DNA of 9,308 nt from Pseudomonadota bacterium (GTDB lineage Bacteria; Pseudomonadota; Gammaproteobacteria; Arenicellales; UBA868): NCBI GenBank assembly GCA_018661145.1, contig JABJIU010000149.1:1-9308 (forward strand), written 5' to 3'. Each line of letters starts with the position of its first letter. The first letter of the stretch is position 1. The position numbers and the translations under genes were made by a program. This document shows positions 6,573 through 9,308 of the stretch, piece by piece. The notes below the pieces were generated by a model that was not told where the DNA came from, did no database searches, and saw only the letters and a list, made by a program, of their open reading frames with translations.

Positions 6573-7400
6573 ATGGCAAAGATAGCGATATTCGGGCTCG
6601 CCAAGTCTGGCACGACCGGGCTCTGGTCAAGTCTGGTCAAGAGTTATCCTCGGCACTACCTGCAATTCTTTGAAGGCCAGTTTTTGCCATCTAGATTCAA
6701 CAAATATCTAGGCCGGCGACGCTCCGAAAAAGACCCAAAAGATCTGATCAACAAGGAGATCATTGGACCCGAATTCGACTTTTCCTGTCTTGAAGACTAC
6801 GACAAAGTAATCTGGTTAGTCCGAGACCCTCGGGATCGTCTTGTTAGTTACATCCTGTACCGTCACTATGACCATCTCTACGGTGACGATGACTTTGTCG
6901 GACAGCAACTGCTTCTGTTGGAGGAAAAGGAGCAAACTCCCGAATCAGTGTCCCTAGTGGACCTCGAGACTCGTCTTGATCTTCCGCGTCCAACCTTAAA
7001 CTCGGCGTTCTTCTGGAACGACAATCTAAAATGGGATGCCTTGGACACGCTCATTACCCATGGACGCACGATGCTCTTCAAATACGAGGATTATGTAGAC
7101 CAAAATTACGCCCCGCTGGAAAACTTTTTAGGTGTGCATATCAAGAGTCACAGCAACGTGCCGAAACAGTTCCGGCGTGTCGTGCGCAGCAAGGCCCATG
7201 GCTTCTGGCGGCATTGGTTCACCAAACTGGATCTTGAGCATTACCAACCCCTTTTCCAGCCATTTCTCGAGAGGTATGGTTACGGTGATGACTGGCGTCT
7301 GGCGAACCCCAGGGAAATTGAACCCGACCATTGCTCGCGATACGTCCGGAGAATCATCAATGAACGCAGGGAAGCGGAACACTTGAATCCGGTCATATGA
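6573..7400 (+). CDS. Sulfotransferase family protein (PAPS-dependent)
   Basis: A 275-residue protein with the two cofactor motifs of cytosolic-type sulfotransferases. The 5'-phosphosulfate loop is GLAKSGTTGLW, immediately after the first beta strand at residues 8-18. The 3'-phosphate-binding segment is WLVRDPRDRLVSYILY at residues 81-96, with the conserved Arg and Ser. The rest is less conserved, as expected for the acceptor-binding part. The ATG at 6573 puts the loop at its normal distance from the N-terminus but has no visible ribosome binding site. The frame is also open from an ATG at 6453. It is the only complete plus-strand gene and ends about 50 bases from the convergent dehydrogenase. 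Hand counts on five 60-base rows give about 40-53 percent G+C, against 53-72 percent in sample rows of the mttB-like and dehydrogenase genes, suggesting separate acquisition. The acceptor is unknown; such enzymes often decorate surface polysaccharides, lipids or small metabolites. Confidence 0.82.
   Translation: MAKIAIFGLAKSGTTGLWSSLVKSYPRHYLQFFEGQFLPSRFNKYLGRRRSEKDPKDLINKEIIGPEFDFSCLEDYDKVIWLVRDPRDRLVSYILYRHYDHLYGDDDFVGQQLLLLEEKEQTPESVSLVDLETRLDLPRPTLNSAFFWNDNLKWDALDTLITHGRTMLFKYEDYVDQNYAPLENFLGVHIKSHSNVPKQFRRVVRSKAHGFWRHWFTKLDLEHYQPLFQPFLERYGYGDDWRLANPREIEPDHCSRYVRRIINERREAEHLNPVI
6622..6641 (+). repeat. Perfect 10-base tandem duplication inside the sulfotransferase gene
   Basis: TCTGGTCAAG occurs twice in direct succession, in the codons just after the phosphosulfate-binding loop. 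Ten is not a multiple of three, so a recent duplication or loss of one unit would shift the frame. The frame is intact here with both copies. Confidence 0.9.
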
Positions 7401-7452
7401 GTAACTGAAGAAAAGATCAAAACAGCGATCCGGTTACAGGTTTCGATACTGC

Positions 7453-9308
7453 TTATCCTCGCATGCGCTGTCCGTCGGCATCAAAGTACATCTGGTGAAT
7501 TCTTTTTGCCCCTCGCATGTCGCCCAGGATTTCGATGTCCGCCTCAAGCTCATCACTCAGCGACTGACCATCAACGAGTGCCAGCGCAATAGATTTTTTG
7601 GCGTAATGTGAATATCCGCCCGAGGTGCAAAAACCTTTCACCTCTCCGTCAATCCAGACAGGCTCGTATCCCACCGCATCGGCATCATCCGCATCAACCT
7701 CAAAGACCGCCAGTTTGCGTTTAGCACCCGCCTGGCGTTCGGCTTCGGCTGCCGAGCGGCCGATAAAATCTGCCTCTTTATCAAAGGCAACAAAGCGATC
7801 CATGCCGGTCTCAGCAGGGGTGTAGTCTGGCGAAAACTCACTCAACCAGCTGCCAAAGAACTTATCCAGCCGAAGACTCATCATTGCGCGCATCCCAAAG
7901 GGGCGCATCCCGTGCTGCTGACCGGCGGCCCAAAGCGTATCCCAGAGAGCGCGCTGATCCATCGCATCGGTGTAGATCTCGTAGCCAAGATCACCGGTGT
8001 AACTCAACCGCTGCACGATACAGTCACACATACCCACTGTCATGCGTTTTACGTCCATGAACGAAAACGCATCTGCCGAGACATCGGCGCGGGTGGCCTC
8101 GACCAGCACGGCGCGCGCCAACGGCCCCGCGATCTGAAAACCCGTGCGCCGATCCGAGACATTCTGAATAACAACACCGTCTTTGAGATGCATGCGCAGC
8201 CATCGTTCATGAACGGCTTGATATCCATAGGATGAGGTCAACTGGAACTCATTCTCCGCGAGACAAGAAATCGTGAAGTCGCCGATCAGCCGGCCCTTGG
8301 GTGAGAGCATGGGCGTAAGGCTCACCCTTCCAGGCTGAGGGACACGCCCCGCCATGATCCAGTCGAGCCAGGCTCGAACTTCTTTTCCTGTCACCGAGAA
8401 CTTGGCAAAGTTCTGAACCTCATTGATGCCAACCCGATTCCTTACGGCCGTCACTTCGCGGGCGGTTGCGTCAAAAGCGTTGGAGCGTCGAAACGAGGGC
8501 GTCTCATATCTCGGCTCGCCTTGGTCCGCAAAATAGTTCGCGACCTCAAGGCCAAACTGCTGACCAAAGACCGCGCCGAGGGACTGCTGTATGTCGTAGG
8601 CCGGCGTGGTCCTGAAGGGGCGCGCTGCGGGTAACTCCTCGTTGGGATAACTAACTGAAAAGCGCGTCTGGTAATTCTCGATGACCTTGGGCAGGGTATA
8701 GCCTGGGTTCGTCCAGGAACCAAATCTCGCCACGTCCATAGCGAAGACATCGCGGTCCGGCTCTCCCTCCACCATCCACTGTGCGAGGGTGAGTCCCACA
8801 CCCCCGCCCTGGCTGAAACCGGCCATCACGCCACAGGCAGACCAGTAGTTACGTAGCCCCGGAACCGGGCCTACAAGGGGGTTACCATCAGGCGCAAAGG
8901 TAAACGGACCATGAATGACCGTCTTGACACCAGCGGTCTCCAGTACCGGAAAACGCTGATAGGCAAAAGCAATCGAATCGCTGATTTTGTCGAGGTTGTC
9001 CGGCAGGAGTTCGTGCCCGAAATCCCAAGGCGTACCGTCAACCGCCCATGGCCTGCACGCCTGCTCATAAAAACCGATACAAAGGCCCCGACCCTCCTGA
9101 CGTAGGTAACTCTCACCCCCGGGGTCCATCACGTGTGGGTGCTCCCGGTCACGCTCGTATATTTGCGGGATATCGTCGGTGACAACGTACTGATGCTCCA
9201 TGGGATGCAGCGGCAAATAGACCCCAGCCATGGCACCAACTTCCCTTGCCCATAAACCGCCGGCGTTTACGACATGTTCAGCGATTACAGTCCCCTTGTC
9301 GGTCACAA
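7453..9308 (-). CDS. Dimethylglycine/sarcosine dehydrogenase-type flavoprotein with GcvT domain (N-terminus outside window)
   Basis: At least 617 residues of an FAD-dependent oxidoreductase fused to a glycine-cleavage T-protein-like domain. These enzymes remove an N-methyl group from dimethylglycine or sarcosine and pass it to tetrahydrofolate. The visible part starts within the flavin domain: HVVNAGGLWAREVG, then EHQYVV, then SYLRQEGRGLCIGFYE, and the C-terminal FAD segment GPFTFAPDGNPLVGPVPGL and GFSQGGGVG. A central domain follows (visible residues about 195-275). The GcvT domain runs from about 276, with Asp343 in KGRLIGDFTI placed like the folate-site aspartate of T-protein, then SYTGDLGYEIY and PFGMRAMMSLRLDK. 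The GTG that begins the open frame near the edge lies mid-domain and is not the true start. About 180-200 residues, including the dinucleotide-binding motif and any flavin-attachment histidine, should lie beyond 9308. Which methylated glycine it prefers cannot be told. It fits a glycine betaine breakdown pathway with the MttB-like enzyme, though the two are about 4.8 kb apart. Confidence 0.9.
   Translation of the reverse strand, partial: VTDKGTVIAEHVVNAGGLWAREVGAMAGVYLPLHPMEHQYVVTDDIPQIYERDREHPHVMDPGGESYLRQEGRGLCIGFYEQACRPWAVDGTPWDFGHELLPDNLDKISDSIAFAYQRFPVLETAGVKTVIHGPFTFAPDGNPLVGPVPGLRNYWSACGVMAGFSQGGGVGLTLAQWMVEGEPDRDVFAMDVARFGSWTNPGYTLPKVIENYQTRFSVSYPNEELPAARPFRTTPAYDIQQSLGAVFGQQFGLEVANYFADQGEPRYETPSFRRSNAFDATAREVTAVRNRVGINEVQNFAKFSVTGKEVRAWLDWIMAGRVPQPGRVSLTPMLSPKGRLIGDFTISCLAENEFQLTSSYGYQAVHERWLRMHLKDGVVIQNVSDRRTGFQIAGPLARAVLVEATRADVSADAFSFMDVKRMTVGMCDCIVQRLSYTGDLGYEIYTDAMDQRALWDTLWAAGQQHGMRPFGMRAMMSLRLDKFFGSWLSEFSPDYTPAETGMDRFVAFDKEADFIGRSAAEAERQAGAKRKLAVFEVDADDADAVGYEPVWIDGEVKGFCTSGGYSHYAKKSIALALVDGQSLSDELEADIEILGDMRGAKRIHQMYFDADGQRMRG

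Overview
The window looks like chromosomal sequence from a free-living, probably marine, proteobacterium. The reasons are the gene families present: an MttB-superfamily methyltransferase without pyrrolysine, a dimethylglycine/sarcosine dehydrogenase-type flavoprotein, a PhnZ/TmpB-type HD oxygenase, and a class III cyclase fused to TolB-like and TPR domains. Alpha- versus gammaproteobacteria cannot be settled from the sequence. Coding density is high, almost everything is on the minus strand, and no gap exceeds about 245 bases. No RNA genes, insertion sequences, CRISPR arrays, integrases or convincing terminators were seen.

Layout on the minus strand, in transcription order (right to left): the window opens inside a large FAD oxidoreductase/GcvT fusion (7453 to beyond 9308). 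A lone sulfotransferase gene (6573-7400) sits on the plus strand, convergent with it and divergent from the next pair. That pair is a GpdQ-like metallophosphodiesterase (5507-6334) followed, one base after its stop codon, by a PhnZ/TmpB-family HD-domain oxygenase (4912-5505). Next is a 600-residue adenylate/guanylate cyclase-TolB-TPR protein (2929-4731). Last is a tight operon: MttB-like methyltransferase (1166-2686), small cupin (751-1134), sigma-type glutathione S-transferase (43-711), and the first codons of another gene running off the left edge (1-23). Shine-Dalgarno sequences fix the starts of all four genes in this operon, including an unusual TTG start for the transferase.

The recurring theme is one-carbon, quaternary-amine and phosphonate catabolism. 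The phosphodiesterase and HD oxygenase could act in series: the first removes the alcohol from a phosphonate or phosphate ester, and the second oxidatively cleaves the C-P bond of an alpha-hydroxyphosphonate. If the oxygenase behaves like TmpB, its product would be glycine betaine. That would feed demethylation by the MttB-like enzyme and then the dimethylglycine/sarcosine dehydrogenase at the right edge. This link is inference from family membership and proximity; the substrates are not visible in the sequence. The cyclase and the AT-richer sulfotransferase do not obviously belong to the scheme.
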